Positions 49,658-58,872 of a stretch of 64,000 bases of DNA are shown in pieces. The notes below the pieces were generated by a model. That model saw only the letters and a list, made by a program, of their open reading frames with translations. It did not search any database and was not told the DNA's origin. The stretch lies in the NCBI GenBank assembly GCA_964636985.1, contig CAZWSX010000031.1, forward strand, positions 3,151 through 67,150, read 5' to 3'. Origin of the DNA: CAZWSX01 sp964636985. Lineage in GTDB: Bacteria > Planctomycetota > Planctomycetia > Pirellulales > Pirellulaceae. Made by a program: the position numbers and the translations under genes. Each line of letters opens with the position of its first letter. Position 1 is the stretch's first letter.

Positions 49658-51142
49658 ATGATTCGAAAACTCTCTTCCGCAGTCTTGGCGTTGGGTTGTT
49701 TGGCAACAACGATCCACGCCGCCGACCCCGTTCCGACGTTCAGCAAAGACGTTGCACCCATCGTGTTTGCGAAGTGCAGCGGGTGTCATCGTCCTGGTCA
49801 GGGGGCGCCGTTCTCGCTTCTTTCGTACCGCGATCTCGAAAAGCGCGGGCAATTGGTTCAGCATGTGGTCGACACTAAGATCATGCCTCCCTGGAAGGCA
49901 GAACAAGGGGACTTCGCGTTTCGCGGCGATCGCCGGTTGACGGCCGAGCAGGTTGCTTTGATCAGCCGTTGGGTAGACGGCGGCATGCCTGAGGGGAAGG
50001 CCAGCGATTTGCCGGCCGTGCCGAAGTTCGAGAGTGAATGGCCCTTGGGCAAGCCAGACTTGATTGTCGAAATGCCTGAAGGCTTCACGGTTCCAGCCGA
50101 CGGCCCGGACATCTTTCGCAACTTCGTGCTGCCGATCCAGTTGCCCGAAGACCGTTACGTGAAGGCGCTCGATTTTCGCCCTGGTGCTCCTTCGGTCGTG
50201 CACCACTCGTTGTTCTACTCCGATGCCAGCGGCGGCGCCCGCAAGATGGACGCAGCCGATCCGGAACCTGGTTTTGGCGGCGGTATGCGTGGCATTTTCA
50301 TTGCCCGCTTTGGCGATGTCGACCCGTTCCAACGACTGATGCAGTTGGGGAAGGGCGCGCCCGCGCTTCCCAAGCCAGGCGGCCCCCTACTACCCCCGGG
50401 GCTTCCTGCGCCTCCAGCACCACCCGCGCTGAATAGCGGTGCCTTGGGTGGTTGGGCAGTCGGCAAGCAACCGCACTTCCTGCCGGATGGTTTGGCGTAC
50501 CCATTGCCTGCCAAGAGCGACCTGCTCCTTTCGACCCACTTCCACCCCTCGGGCAAGCAGGAGAAAGAGGTCTCGAAGGTGGGGCTCTATTTCGCCAAAG
50601 AGAAGCCCCAAAAGCGATTTGCGCCGATCCAGATGCCGCCGCTATTTGGAGCGTTCAAGGGAATCGATATCCCGCCCGGCGTGAGCGACTACACGCTGGA
50701 AGACGAGTTCATTGTGCCGATCGATTGCAAGGCGTTTCTAGCGGCTGCCCACGCGCACTACTTGGGCAAGACGATGAAGATGACGGCCACCCTGCCTGAT
50801 GGCACGGTGAAGACAGTGCTCTCGATTCCCGATTGGGACTTCGCGTGGCAGGAACAGTACGAATTTGCACAGTTCGTTCCCCTGCCGGCCGGAACCAAAT
50901 TGAACATTCGGATCACCTACGACAACACCGCTGAGAACCCACGGAACCCCAAGAACACACCTGTCCGCGTTCGCTTCGGCGAGGAATCGACCGACGAAAT
51001 GGGGAGCGTGAGCCTCCAAGTGGTGGCCGACCGCGAGGAGGAACTGGTGCTGCTGGAAGGTGCTTACCGCGAGCATGTGCGGCAAGCGCTGTTCAAAGCC
51101 AATCCCGCGGAATTGATCCGGTTGCGACAAAACAGAAAATAG
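49658..51142 (+). CDS. Exported cytochrome c / copper type II monooxygenase-like protein
   Basis: 494 residues from ATG 49658 with signal peptide MIRKLSSAVLALGCLATTIHA. The N-terminal domain starts FSKDVAPIVFAKCSGCHRPGQGAPF, a c-type haem CSGCH site. The later portion has HHSLFYSDASGG, TFHPSG-like LLSTHFHPSGKQEK, and AAHAHYLGKTMKMTATLPDG, resembling the copper type II ascorbate-dependent monooxygenase (PHM/DBH-type) domains with paired His copper sites. A Pro/Gly-rich loop (GAPALPKPGGPLLPPG) is inserted between the two His regions. The predicted role is a periplasmic redox enzyme of unknown substrate. It is followed by a terminator and is monocistronic. Confidence 0.8.
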   Translation: MIRKLSSAVLALGCLATTIHAADPVPTFSKDVAPIVFAKCSGCHRPGQGAPFSLLSYRDLEKRGQLVQHVVDTKIMPPWKAEQGDFAFRGDRRLTAEQVALISRWVDGGMPEGKASDLPAVPKFESEWPLGKPDLIVEMPEGFTVPADGPDIFRNFVLPIQLPEDRYVKALDFRPGAPSVVHHSLFYSDASGGARKMDAADPEPGFGGGMRGIFIARFGDVDPFQRLMQLGKGAPALPKPGGPLLPPGLPAPPAPPALNSGALGGWAVGKQPHFLPDGLAYPLPAKSDLLLSTHFHPSGKQEKEVSKVGLYFAKEKPQKRFAPIQMPPLFGAFKGIDIPPGVSDYTLEDEFIVPIDCKAFLAAAHAHYLGKTMKMTATLPDGTVKTVLSIPDWDFAWQEQYEFAQFVPLPAGTKLNIRITYDNTAENPRNPKNTPVRVRFGEESTDEMGSVSLQVVADREEELVLLEGAYREHVRQALFKANPAELIRLRQNRK

Positions 51143-51270
51143 AAGCCCCCGAAGGAAGGGCGGCGTTGCGAGGAAAGGCCAGCTAGAAAATTGAAATTTG
51201 CTTGAGCCCTCGACCCGCGGTAAATTGAGGGCAGGATTTTCCGCTCAAAATCGGAAACTTCCTAGGTCAG

Positions 51271-51305
51271 CCCACGCCGGACGACGAACCGGCGTGGGTG
51301 TTTTT
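51271..51305 (+). terminator. Rho-independent terminator
   Basis: 10-bp perfect stem CCCACGCCGG/CCGGCGTGGG around ACGACGAA, followed by TG and five T. About 130 bases after the cytochrome/monooxygenase-like gene. Confidence 0.85.
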
Positions 51306-51386
51306 ATTGCGTCATCGGACTGCCGCAGAAGGTAATTGGCCGAGGCTGACACTAAACTGGCGATTCCTCTGCGGACCAACGCCCTG

Positions 51387-53936
51387 ATGTCTTCGTCGCG
51401 CTCGATTTCGCCTCAGTCAGATGACTTAGGCGACCCCGCGCGCAGCCGGCGATATACACCGCTTCTCACGATCGCCTTCGCATTCACGGTCGGGATCTCA
51501 CTCGACCGGTGGCTCGGTGTTCCAGTCGCCCTGTCTTGGGCTGCGGTGCTGACGGCCTTACTGGCCTGGTGGAATGAGTGGCGCAGCAGTCGGTTTCGCT
51601 CGAGCACGGTTTGTCTCTTGCTCGCGATTGCCAGCGTTGGGGCTGCTTCGCATCACGATGCCTGGCGATGGTATGCCGACGATGAAATTGGACTGCGAGT
51701 CACCACCGATCGCACGCCGGTCGCCTTGGACGCGGAGCTATTGGCCGCGCCGATCGTGTTGCCTGCTCCACCGCCGACTCCGCTTTCCCCCTTTCCAGCA
51801 ACCGACCGAACTCGGCTGGAGCTGCGCGTGATCGGCGTGCGCCATCGCAAAGAGTGGCAGGTTGCGACGGGTGAAACGACGGCGTTCGTCGGTGGCGTGG
51901 TCGCGGGTTTCAAGCCTGGCGACAAGATTCGCTTGTTTGGTTTCGCGGCCCGGATTGCCCCGCCTTCCAATCCAGGCGAGCCCGACTTCGCCGCCATGGC
52001 GCGGCGCGAACATCGGCTCGTTCGCGTGCAAGGTGAGTTTGCCGCCTGCGTGACGGCCCGGCCCAATGAGGCGCCACAGAGCTTGTGGCGGCAAGGGCCG
52101 CGAATCTGGCTTGCGCACATCAGCGAGCACTTTCGGCAGATACTCAATCGGCACGTGTCACCGGAACGTGCGCCGTTGGCCACGGCGCTATTGTTGGGAA
52201 CGCGCGAGTCGCTCTCCTACGAGGAACAGCAGCGGTTTCTGTTAACTGGCACGATTCACTTGCTGGCGATCTCCGGGATGAACCTGGCGATACTGGCGTG
52301 GGGCATCGACGCCCTGGTGCGGCTGTTTGGCTTGTCGCGGCGGAAAGAGATCTTGCTGGTTGGCGGTTTCGCCGTTAGCTATGCCGTGCTTACAGGCGCC
52401 GAGCCACCAGTCGTGCGAGCGGCCGTGATCGTCTTTGTGGCGCTGGCCGCGCGATGGCTGCAGCGGGGGCAATCGAATTGGAACACGCTCGCATTGGCGG
52501 CACTGTTTGTGTTGGCGTACAACCCGACCGAATTGTTTTCGCTCGGTACGCAGCTTTCGTTCATTGCGGTGGCGGTGTTGAGTGCTACGAGCACGATCCG
52601 CTTCGGACGGCCGCCGGAAGATCCACTCGACCGGCTGATTTGGCAAACGAGACCTTGGTGGCAGCGCGTGCTGCGCTGGTGCGGCAGCAGGTTGCTCGAA
52701 ATCACGGTGGTGGGGCTCGCGATTTGGTTCTTCACGCAGCCGCTGAGTTGGCTTCACTTTCACGTCGTTTCGCCGGTATCGATTCCGCTGAATCTGGTGG
52801 CCGCGATTCCGACGAACATCGCGCTGCTTTGCGGGTTCTTCGCTTTGCTTACAGACCTGGCGGGATTGCCTTGGCTGCCTGACTTGTTCGGTTGGGCTTG
52901 CTCGCTCTCGCTCGATGCGCTCGACTTCTTGGTTCGTGCCGCTGAGTTGGGACCGCCTGCATACGGCTATGTGCCGGCTCCGCCGCTTTGGTGCGTTGCG
53001 TTGCTGTATGGGGCGTGGACTGTCGGTTGCATGGTCTGGCTGATTCCCGGTCGCATACTCATTGCCGGAAGTTGTTTGTGGCTCGCCGTGATGTTGGGGC
53101 TAACGTTGAATTGGTTTGGAGGCAGTCACCCGGCGTCGCCGCGGTTCACGTTCATTTCGGTTGGGCACGGCCTGGCGACGCTTATTGAGCTGCCGCAAGG
53201 CCAGACGATTCTTTACGACGCGGGTCGGCTCGGCCAACCAGAGCCGGTGGCGCGCGTGGTCTCGAATGCTCTACTCGCTCGTGGAAAAACGCGGCTCGAC
53301 GCGATTGTGATCTCGCACGCCGACTTGGATCACTACAACGCCATCCCAGAACTTGTGAACCGTTTCCATGTCGGCGTTGTTTACGTATCGGAGGTGATGT
53401 TCAACGACAAAACGCCCGCTCTGGCGGCATTGCAGGACGCGATTACCGCGAAGGGAATTCCCATCAAGACGCTCCGCGCGGGGGATCGCTTAAGCGAATT
53501 AGGCGACGCGCAACTGGAGGTGCTTCATCCAGGTCGTCGCCCCGAACGAACGAATGACAATGCCAATAGCATCGTGTTGCAATTGGAACACAAAGGCCGC
53601 CGCACGCTGCTCACCGGCGACCTCGAAGGGCCGGGGCTTACTTCGCTGCTCAACGAAGGACCGCGACAAATCGATCTTTTGCTGGTGCCCCACCACGGCA
53701 GTCGCAACAGCAATCCCTTTGGGCTTTCGCAGTGGGCCACGCCGCGGCTCGTCGTGATCAGCGGCGGAGCGATGGACGAGTCGGAAGCCTCTAACGAAGT
53801 CGTAATCGCTTACACGCTCAGCGGCGCCGGCGTTTGGCACACCTACCGCGACGGAGCGGTGACGATCGAACTCGATTCAGCCCTCAAAGCGAAAGGGCAC
53901 CACAGCGAGGTTCCGTTTTTTCGATCGATCCGTTAG
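51387..53936 (+). CDS. comEC: ComEC/Rec2-family competence protein
   Basis: 849 residues from ATG 51387; a TTG at 51336 with AGAAGG upstream would add 17. Several membrane helices occur early (LLTIAFAFTVGISLDRWLG onwards), then a DUF4131-like soluble domain. The Competence domain follows (ALLLGTRESLSYEEQQRFLLTGTIHLLAISGMNLAILAWG, EPPVVRAAVIVFVALAARW) with many helices. The C-terminal metallo-beta-lactamase domain has ISHADLDHYN (His644, Asp646, Asp648, His649) and LVPHHGSRNSNP near residue 768. ComEC forms the inner-membrane channel for DNA uptake; the MBL domain probably degrades one strand. No other competence genes are nearby. Confidence 0.93.
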   Translation: MSSSRSISPQSDDLGDPARSRRYTPLLTIAFAFTVGISLDRWLGVPVALSWAAVLTALLAWWNEWRSSRFRSSTVCLLLAIASVGAASHHDAWRWYADDEIGLRVTTDRTPVALDAELLAAPIVLPAPPPTPLSPFPATDRTRLELRVIGVRHRKEWQVATGETTAFVGGVVAGFKPGDKIRLFGFAARIAPPSNPGEPDFAAMARREHRLVRVQGEFAACVTARPNEAPQSLWRQGPRIWLAHISEHFRQILNRHVSPERAPLATALLLGTRESLSYEEQQRFLLTGTIHLLAISGMNLAILAWGIDALVRLFGLSRRKEILLVGGFAVSYAVLTGAEPPVVRAAVIVFVALAARWLQRGQSNWNTLALAALFVLAYNPTELFSLGTQLSFIAVAVLSATSTIRFGRPPEDPLDRLIWQTRPWWQRVLRWCGSRLLEITVVGLAIWFFTQPLSWLHFHVVSPVSIPLNLVAAIPTNIALLCGFFALLTDLAGLPWLPDLFGWACSLSLDALDFLVRAAELGPPAYGYVPAPPLWCVALLYGAWTVGCMVWLIPGRILIAGSCLWLAVMLGLTLNWFGGSHPASPRFTFISVGHGLATLIELPQGQTILYDAGRLGQPEPVARVVSNALLARGKTRLDAIVISHADLDHYNAIPELVNRFHVGVVYVSEVMFNDKTPALAALQDAITAKGIPIKTLRAGDRLSELGDAQLEVLHPGRRPERTNDNANSIVLQLEHKGRRTLLTGDLEGPGLTSLLNEGPRQIDLLLVPHHGSRNSNPFGLSQWATPRLVVISGGAMDESEASNEVVIAYTLSGAGVWHTYRDGAVTIELDSALKAKGHHSEVPFFRSIR

Positions 53937-54022
53937 CTGCCGTTTCTCTCTTGTCGACGACACAATGTCTGAGGTAGGTTGCTGCTGGTTTCGATATCGG
54001 CGGGATCAGGGAGGAAGCAGCG

Positions 54023-54535
54023 ATGCGGTTCACAATTCGGCAGATGATGGCGTGGACGGTTGGCATCGCGGTGATCCTGGGAGTGCTTTTTGGATTGCCC
54101 GATATTGTCTCGCTGCCGCTGATGGCCTTATTCATCATGAGCATGCCTGTGACGTTGATCGTGGGAACCATCTATGCGAGGAATTGGAAACGAACGTTCT
54201 TCATTGGGGCATTGATCGCCACGAGCCCGATCCTGACGTTCATTATGTTCTATGGGCCGATGATGCTGATGGGCATGTCCTTTCAAATCGGCTTCGATTT
54301 TTCCGAATTCGACGAAGCGACGCTTATTTGCAAGTACTACGCGGTGGGGTTGGCTGTTTTCGCCAGCTTGAATGGGGCCATCGCCTTGGGAGTGCGGTGG
54401 TTAGTGAGCGAGCCGGACCAAGCGTCGGCGCCGCAACCCAAAGCGGCGACGGAATTGCCAGCGGTCAATCGATTCGAAGTTGCTCCCATGCCGTACGCTG
54501 TGATGGAAGGCCGCGTGACCGTCGAATCAGCCTAA
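54023..54535 (+). CDS. Small multi-helix membrane protein
   Basis: 170 residues. The start MRFTIRQMMAWTVGIAVILGVLFG is a form seen often in planctomycete membrane proteins (RFTIR followed by a helix). Three further helices follow (IVSLPLMALFIMSMPVTLIVGTIY, TFFIGALIATSPILTFIMFYGPMMLMGM, YYAVGLAVFASLNGAIALGVRW). The cytoplasmic tail is Pro/Ala-rich. No catalytic motif is visible. It lies 19 bases before pyrE on the same strand, so could be in its transcript. Function unknown. Confidence 0.65.
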   Translation: MRFTIRQMMAWTVGIAVILGVLFGLPDIVSLPLMALFIMSMPVTLIVGTIYARNWKRTFFIGALIATSPILTFIMFYGPMMLMGMSFQIGFDFSEFDEATLICKYYAVGLAVFASLNGAIALGVRWLVSEPDQASAPQPKAATELPAVNRFEVAPMPYAVMEGRVTVESA

Positions 54536-54554
54536 CTCGAGCAGAATCCTCCTC

Positions 54555-55082
54555 ATGAATTCCAATTCCGATCTCGCTGCCACGCTTCTTCGCGTTGCGC
54601 TTCTCAAGGGCCAATTCCTGCTGCGCTCGGGTGCGACCAGCACCGAGTACTTCGATAAGTACCGGTTTGAGTCGGACCCCGTGATCTTACGCGAAGTGGC
54701 CGCGCAACTCGCGCTGCGGATGCCGATGGACTTCGACGCACTAGCCGGGTTGGAGATGGGAGGCATCCCCATTGCCACCATGCTTTCGCAGGTCAGCGGC
54801 AAGCCGGCGCTCTTCATTCGCAAGAAGGCCAAGGAGTACGGCACTTGTCGCTTTGCCGAAGGCGGCGAGGTCGCCGGGAAGAAACTCTTGATCGTCGAGG
54901 ACGTGGTCACGTCCGGCGGGCAAATCATCGAATCGGTGCGCGCCTTGCGAGGTGAGGGAGCGATCATCACCTCCGTCGTGTGTGTGATCGACCGCGAAGC
55001 AGGCGGGCGTGAGAACCTGGTTCCCGAGGGATTGGAACTAACCAGCTTATTTACCAAGAGCGATTTGATGGCGGCGGGGTAG
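54555..55082 (+). CDS. pyrE: Orotate phosphoribosyltransferase
   Basis: 175 residues from ATG 54555. The N-terminal region KGQFLLRSGATSTEYFDKYRFESDP is typical of OPRTs (FxLxSGxxSxxYxD). The PRPP-binding motif is LLIVEDVVTSGGQIIESV, and AKEYGTCRFAEG is the flexible catalytic loop. ALAGLEMGGIPIATMLS is the usual phosphate-contact block. It converts orotate and PRPP to orotidine monophosphate in pyrimidine synthesis. A pair of dispersed hairpins lies directly downstream in the place of a terminator. Confidence 0.93.
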   Translation: MNSNSDLAATLLRVALLKGQFLLRSGATSTEYFDKYRFESDPVILREVAAQLALRMPMDFDALAGLEMGGIPIATMLSQVSGKPALFIRKKAKEYGTCRFAEGGEVAGKKLLIVEDVVTSGGQIIESVRALRGEGAIITSVVCVIDREAGGRENLVPEGLELTSLFTKSDLMAAG

Positions 55083-55126
55083 TCGTTCGGCGCGCCCGAC
55101 TCTCCATGCTAAAGCGACCCAACCGC

Positions 55127-55195
55127 GCACAGACAGGATTGTCTGTGCCACTTTTCGCTTCAAACTCAACCCTGGACGGACAGGATTGTCCGTCC
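55127..55195 (+). repeat. Two tandem GACA-GGAW-TGTC hairpins (copies 4 and 5)
   Basis: First hairpin 55127-55148: arms GCACAGACA/TGTCTGTGC around GGAT, then CACTTTT. Second 55174-55195: arms GGACGGACA/TGTCCGTCC around GGAT, then TACTT. The two have the same orientation and core but different outer stems, each perfectly paired. They sit between convergent pyrE and isomerase genes. Confidence 0.8.
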
Positions 55196-55239
55196 TACTT
55201 CTGCAACTCTCCTGGGGCCTGACGCCTGGAGCCTCGTCT

Positions 55240-56238
55240 CTAGCCTTCGCTGAAAGCCGAGTCAAACGCTCGCTTGCTGGGCGAGAAGTCGAGCTTCTTC
55301 ACGAAGGCGGCGGCTTCACGGGCGCCGAATTCGCGGTCCATGCCCGAGTCTTCCCATTCGACCGAGAGCGGGCCTTGGTAGTTGGCATGGTTCAGCGCGC
55401 GGATGATCTCTTCGAAGTTCACGCCGCCGCGGCCCGGGCTGCGGAAGTCCCATCCGCGGCGAGGATCGCCGAAGTTGATGTGGCTCGAGAGGATGCCGCT
55501 CTTGCCGTTGAGCGTCGTGATCGCATCCTTCACGTGGACGTGATAGATGCGGTCGGGGAACGCACGGATGAACTCGACCGGGTCGACGCCTTGCCAGATC
55601 AAGTGGCTGGGGTCGAAGTTGAAACCGAACTCAGGGCGATGGTTCAATGCTTCCAGCGCTCGCTGCGCGGAGTAAATGTCGAAAGCGATTTCCGTCGGGT
55701 GAACTTCCAGCGCGAACTTGACGCCGCACTCGGCGAAGACGTCGAGAATCGGATTGAACCGATCGGCGAACTGCTTGTAGCCGTCGTCGATCATCTTGTC
55801 GCTGACGGGCGGGAACGAGTAGAGCAAGTGCCAGATGCTCGATCCGGTGAAGCCGTTAACCACCGAGACGCCGAACTTCTGCGCAGCTCGAGCGGTGGCT
55901 TTGAGTTCTTCTGCCGCCCGCTTGTTGACGCCGTCGGGCTTGCCGTCGCCCCAAATGTAAGGAGGAAGAATCAGCTTATGACGCTCGTCGATGATGTCGC
56001 ACACGGCCTGGCCGACCAGGTGGGCGCTGATCGCCTTGCATTGCAGGTCGTGCTTTTCGAGTTGCTGCCGCTTCTTTTGGCAGTACGAGGAGTCGGAGTT
56101 GGCTTTATCGACTTCGAAGTGATCCCCCCAGCAGGCGAGTTCGATGCCGTCGTAGCCGAACTCTTTCGTCTTGCGGGCCATATCGTCGCACTTGAGGTCG
56201 GCCCACTGACCGGTGAAGAGCGTTACCAAACGAGCCAT
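55240..56238 (-). CDS. Sugar phosphate isomerase/epimerase-type TIM-barrel protein
   Basis: 332 residues, ATG at 56238. It has the xylose-isomerase/AP-endonuclease-2 pattern: TKEFGYDGIELACWGDHFEV, LEKHDLQCKAISAHLVGQAVCD, VKFALEVHPTEIAFDIYSAQRALE with the metal-type Glu, FGFNFDPSHLIWQGVDPVEFI, RIYHVHVKDAI and GPLSVEWEDSGMDREFG. Metal-binding Glu/Asp/His sites are therefore all present. No signal peptide. Many such proteins in planctomycetes act on polyols or sugar derivatives (inositol-type substrates); the exact one is not visible. It is monocistronic. Confidence 0.88.
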   Translation of the reverse strand: MARLVTLFTGQWADLKCDDMARKTKEFGYDGIELACWGDHFEVDKANSDSSYCQKKRQQLEKHDLQCKAISAHLVGQAVCDIIDERHKLILPPYIWGDGKPDGVNKRAAEELKATARAAQKFGVSVVNGFTGSSIWHLLYSFPPVSDKMIDDGYKQFADRFNPILDVFAECGVKFALEVHPTEIAFDIYSAQRALEALNHRPEFGFNFDPSHLIWQGVDPVEFIRAFPDRIYHVHVKDAITTLNGKSGILSSHINFGDPRRGWDFRSPGRGGVNFEEIIRALNHANYQGPLSVEWEDSGMDREFGAREAAAFVKKLDFSPSKRAFDSAFSEG

Positions 56239-56579
56239 GAAAGCGTCTCCAAAGCGAGAGGATCGAATCGCCGCGGCGAACTTTTGGCCGCGTATTGAAG
56301 GTAAAACGGGCCTCTTATTGTGATGACGGAAAGCCCCGTCGGCAAGCTACGGTCGGGGCGGGAAATCCAAGGATCGCCGGCGAAAAACGAATTCCCGTTA
56401 GCAAGGTAGACTGGGATAGAGACAGTAGATAGTGGAAAGTAGACAGTAGAAAGAAACAGCGTTCACTTTCTAAACATTGCTCCCCATCTCCCATTCCCCC
56501 TCTCTCCCCTTCCACTCCTTGCCGTTGCTCACGGCCGTTGTTGAAGAACGACTCCGATCAGCGCAAAGACCCTCGACGC
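56239..56579. other. Gap with repeat tracts
   Basis: About 340 bases. It contains a short imperfect direct repeat (AGACAGTAGATAGTGGAAAG then TAGACAGTAGAAAG, about 56420-56454) and a C/T-rich tract (56478-56518) like those near the four-helix gene. An in-frame TTG at 56538 for the next gene is possible. Confidence 0.5.
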
Positions 56580-58154
56580 ATGACTTCCCCACCTGAAAAA
56601 TCGTCTGGCGGATTGGGTTCGATCTTGGGCATCATTTTGCTCGCCGCGGTGGGGCTGGTTCTTGTTTGGTTGCCGACGCAGATTGCTTCGCAGTATCAGG
56701 CGATTAAAGATTTGGGGCCGTGGTGGGTTGGTGCTTACTTCACTGTGGTCGGATTGGGCTCGGCGATTTTGCTTTACTTGGGCGGCGCGACGGCCTGGAC
56801 GTTGTGGCGGCGGCAAGTCGCCAAGAATCGTCGCTTAAAGCGAGGCGCTGCCAGCCCCAGCGAACTGTCGGAGGGCGAGCAGAAGGCTGAGTATCAGGAG
56901 AATCTGAAAGCGGTTGGCGAATTGCAAGCGGAAGAAACGGTTCCGACCGAAGTTCGCGATCAGCTCAAGGCGCTCGCGGACGAACTCGAGACCAAACGCC
57001 AAACACAACGGTTGGAGATTGTCGCGTTCGGGACGATCTCGAGCGGCAAGTCGTCGCTGCTCAATGCGCTGGCCGGCAAGGATGTTTTTAACACCGATCT
57101 CAAAGGCGGCACCACAATTCAACGTCAGGAGATTCCTTGGACTGGCGCCGACCAGGTGTTCCTCATCGATACGCCTGGCCTGGCCGAAGTCGATGGGGCC
57201 AAGCACGCGGCCGTCGCGGCGGAAGCGGCCGAGGACGCCGATATTGTGCTCGTCGTAGTTGATGGGCCGCTGCGCGATTCGGAGCATCAACTGTTGCAGA
57301 CCCTGGCCAACATGGAGAAGAAGGTTCTGGTCTGTCTCAACAAAGAGGACTGGTACACCGATCGCGATAAAGCAGATCTGCTGGGGCAAATCTCACGTCA
57401 GGTGGGCCGCTTTGCCGAACCTGCCGATGTGATTGCCGTTCGATCGCAAGCGACGCAGCGGCGGCGCGTGCGCGTGCTCGCCTCGGGCGAAGAAGTAGAA
57501 GAGTTCGTCCCGGTACCAGCCGATATCGCGCTCTTGGCCGAGCGGATGCTCAAAGTCGTCAAACGCGACGGGCACGACTTGCTGCTGGCGAATTTGCTTT
57601 TGCAATCGCGCGGGCTGGTTGAAGAAGCTCGCCAGAAGGTGACCGCCGCACTCGACGAGCGGGCTTGGGCCATTGTGAATCGCTACGCGTGGGCAGCCGG
57701 CGGCGCCGCGGCGCTCAGCCCGTTGCCGATTGTCGACTTGCTGGCCGGGAGCGCGATCAGCACCAAGATGGTCCTCGACCTGGCGCCAGTCTACAAACAG
57801 AAAATGGATCTCCAGTCGGGCAAGAAGATGCTCGAGGAGTTGGGACGCAATCTGGTGGGGTGGCTGGGCGTCACGATGGCAGCCCCCGCGGTGACGATGG
57901 CTGTCGGCAGCATGCTCAAAACGGTTCCCTTCGCGGGGCACCTGGCAGGCGGCACGCTGCAAGGGATCACGCAAGCGCTGGTGACGCGCTGGATCGGGGC
58001 CGTCTTTATTGCCTACTTCAAAAACGAGATGAAGGCGCCGGAAGGGGGCCTGGCGGGATTGGCTCTGCGCGAATGGAAGAAGCTAACCAACCTCAATGAG
58101 TTGGCCCGCTTTGTGAACGAAGCGCGGGAGCACATGAAATCGAACGTGAAGTAG
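56580..58154 (+). CDS. Membrane GTPase with a DUF697-type C-terminal domain
   Basis: 524 residues from ATG 56580 (a TTG at 56538 would add 14). Two N-terminal helices (about 11-31 and 49-68) are followed by a GTPase domain: G1 GTISSGKSS (151-159), G3 DTPG (197-200), G4 NKED (254-257), with a TTI Switch-I region (GGTTIQRQE). The C-terminal third is a helical, hydrophobic domain (AWAAGGAAALSPLPIVDLLAGSAISTKMVLDLAPVY, GHLAGGTLQGITQALVTRWIGAVFIAYF) of DUF697 type, as found in YcjF-like proteins. Probably associates with the cytoplasmic membrane. Close relatives are linked to membrane or stress functions; the role here is unknown. Confidence 0.85.
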   Translation: MTSPPEKSSGGLGSILGIILLAAVGLVLVWLPTQIASQYQAIKDLGPWWVGAYFTVVGLGSAILLYLGGATAWTLWRRQVAKNRRLKRGAASPSELSEGEQKAEYQENLKAVGELQAEETVPTEVRDQLKALADELETKRQTQRLEIVAFGTISSGKSSLLNALAGKDVFNTDLKGGTTIQRQEIPWTGADQVFLIDTPGLAEVDGAKHAAVAAEAAEDADIVLVVVDGPLRDSEHQLLQTLANMEKKVLVCLNKEDWYTDRDKADLLGQISRQVGRFAEPADVIAVRSQATQRRRVRVLASGEEVEEFVPVPADIALLAERMLKVVKRDGHDLLLANLLLQSRGLVEEARQKVTAALDERAWAIVNRYAWAAGGAAALSPLPIVDLLAGSAISTKMVLDLAPVYKQKMDLQSGKKMLEELGRNLVGWLGVTMAAPAVTMAVGSMLKTVPFAGHLAGGTLQGITQALVTRWIGAVFIAYFKNEMKAPEGGLAGLALREWKKLTNLNELARFVNEAREHMKSNVK

Positions 58155-58257
58155 AGCAAGGATTCAGCAGGCGGAATGCTCACCCGCCCCTGTTGAAATC
58201 ACCGCCAAAACGCTATTCTAGGGCGAAAACTTCCACATTCGTTATAAGAGTTTGATC

Positions 58258-58719
58258 ATGGAACGTACGCTCGTTTTGTTGAAGCCCGACTGTGTCCAGC
58301 GTCGCCTGATGGGGGCGGTTCTCTCGCGATTCGAGGACAAGGGACTCAACGTCATCGCGATGAAGATGCTGCAAGTGACGCCGGCTCTGTCGAAGGAACA
58401 CTACGCCGAGCACGTCAGCAAGCCGTTTTATCCCAACCTCGAATCGTTCATCACCGCCAGCCCGATCGTGGCGATGGTGGTCGAAGGGTTGGAAGTGATC
58501 CGCGTCGTCCGCGAGATGCTGGGCGCCACCAGCGGCCTCAAGGCGGCAGCCGGAACCATTCGCGGGGACTACAGCAGCAGCCGGCAAATGAATCTGGTCC
58601 ACGCCAGCGACGGACCCGAAGCAGCCGAACGAGAGATCAAGCTCTACTTCAAGAACGAAGAAATCTTCGGCTACACGCCGACGCTGAAGCCTTGGTTCCG
58701 CGCTGACGACGAGAAGTAG
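58258..58719 (+). CDS. ndk: Nucleoside diphosphate kinase
   Basis: 153 residues from ATG 58258; an in-frame TTG at 58252 is unlikely. The N-terminus ERTLVLLKPDCVQRRLMG (a family TLVLIKPDxVQ pattern), YPNLESFITASPIVAMVVEG and GATSGLKAAAGTIRGDYS are typical. The catalytic His is in NLVHASDGPEAAEREI; the usual S of HGSDS is Gly here, a mild deviation. It transfers phosphate between nucleoside di- and triphosphates through a phospho-His. A GC-rich hairpin without a T run follows the stop. Confidence 0.95.
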   Translation: MERTLVLLKPDCVQRRLMGAVLSRFEDKGLNVIAMKMLQVTPALSKEHYAEHVSKPFYPNLESFITASPIVAMVVEGLEVIRVVREMLGATSGLKAAAGTIRGDYSSSRQMNLVHASDGPEAAEREIKLYFKNEEIFGYTPTLKPWFRADDEK

Positions 58720-58721
58720 TG

Positions 58722-58743
58722 GTGCGACTCTGCTGAGTCGCAC
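58722..58743. repeat. Perfect hairpin directly after ndk
   Basis: 9-bp arms GTGCGACTC/GAGTCGCAC around TGCT, starting two bases after the stop codon of ndk. No clean T run follows, so a terminator role is uncertain; it resembles the other intergenic hairpins in size and tetraloop. Confidence 0.6.
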
Positions 58744-58872
58744 TGGGTGGAGTTTTGGCCTTAGAAGACACCACCGCTTAGTTAGCTGCCAACCGCACCA
58801 TGGACCGGTCGGGAGAGCGGTTCAACTATTTACTTCTGCTCGCAAGTCTATTTGCTAGAGCGTGCCCACTGC

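Noticed and set aside
55186..56298. 370-codon plus-strand open frame opposite the isomerase gene
   Set aside because: Starts within the hairpin repeat and is antisense to a complete TIM-barrel protein.
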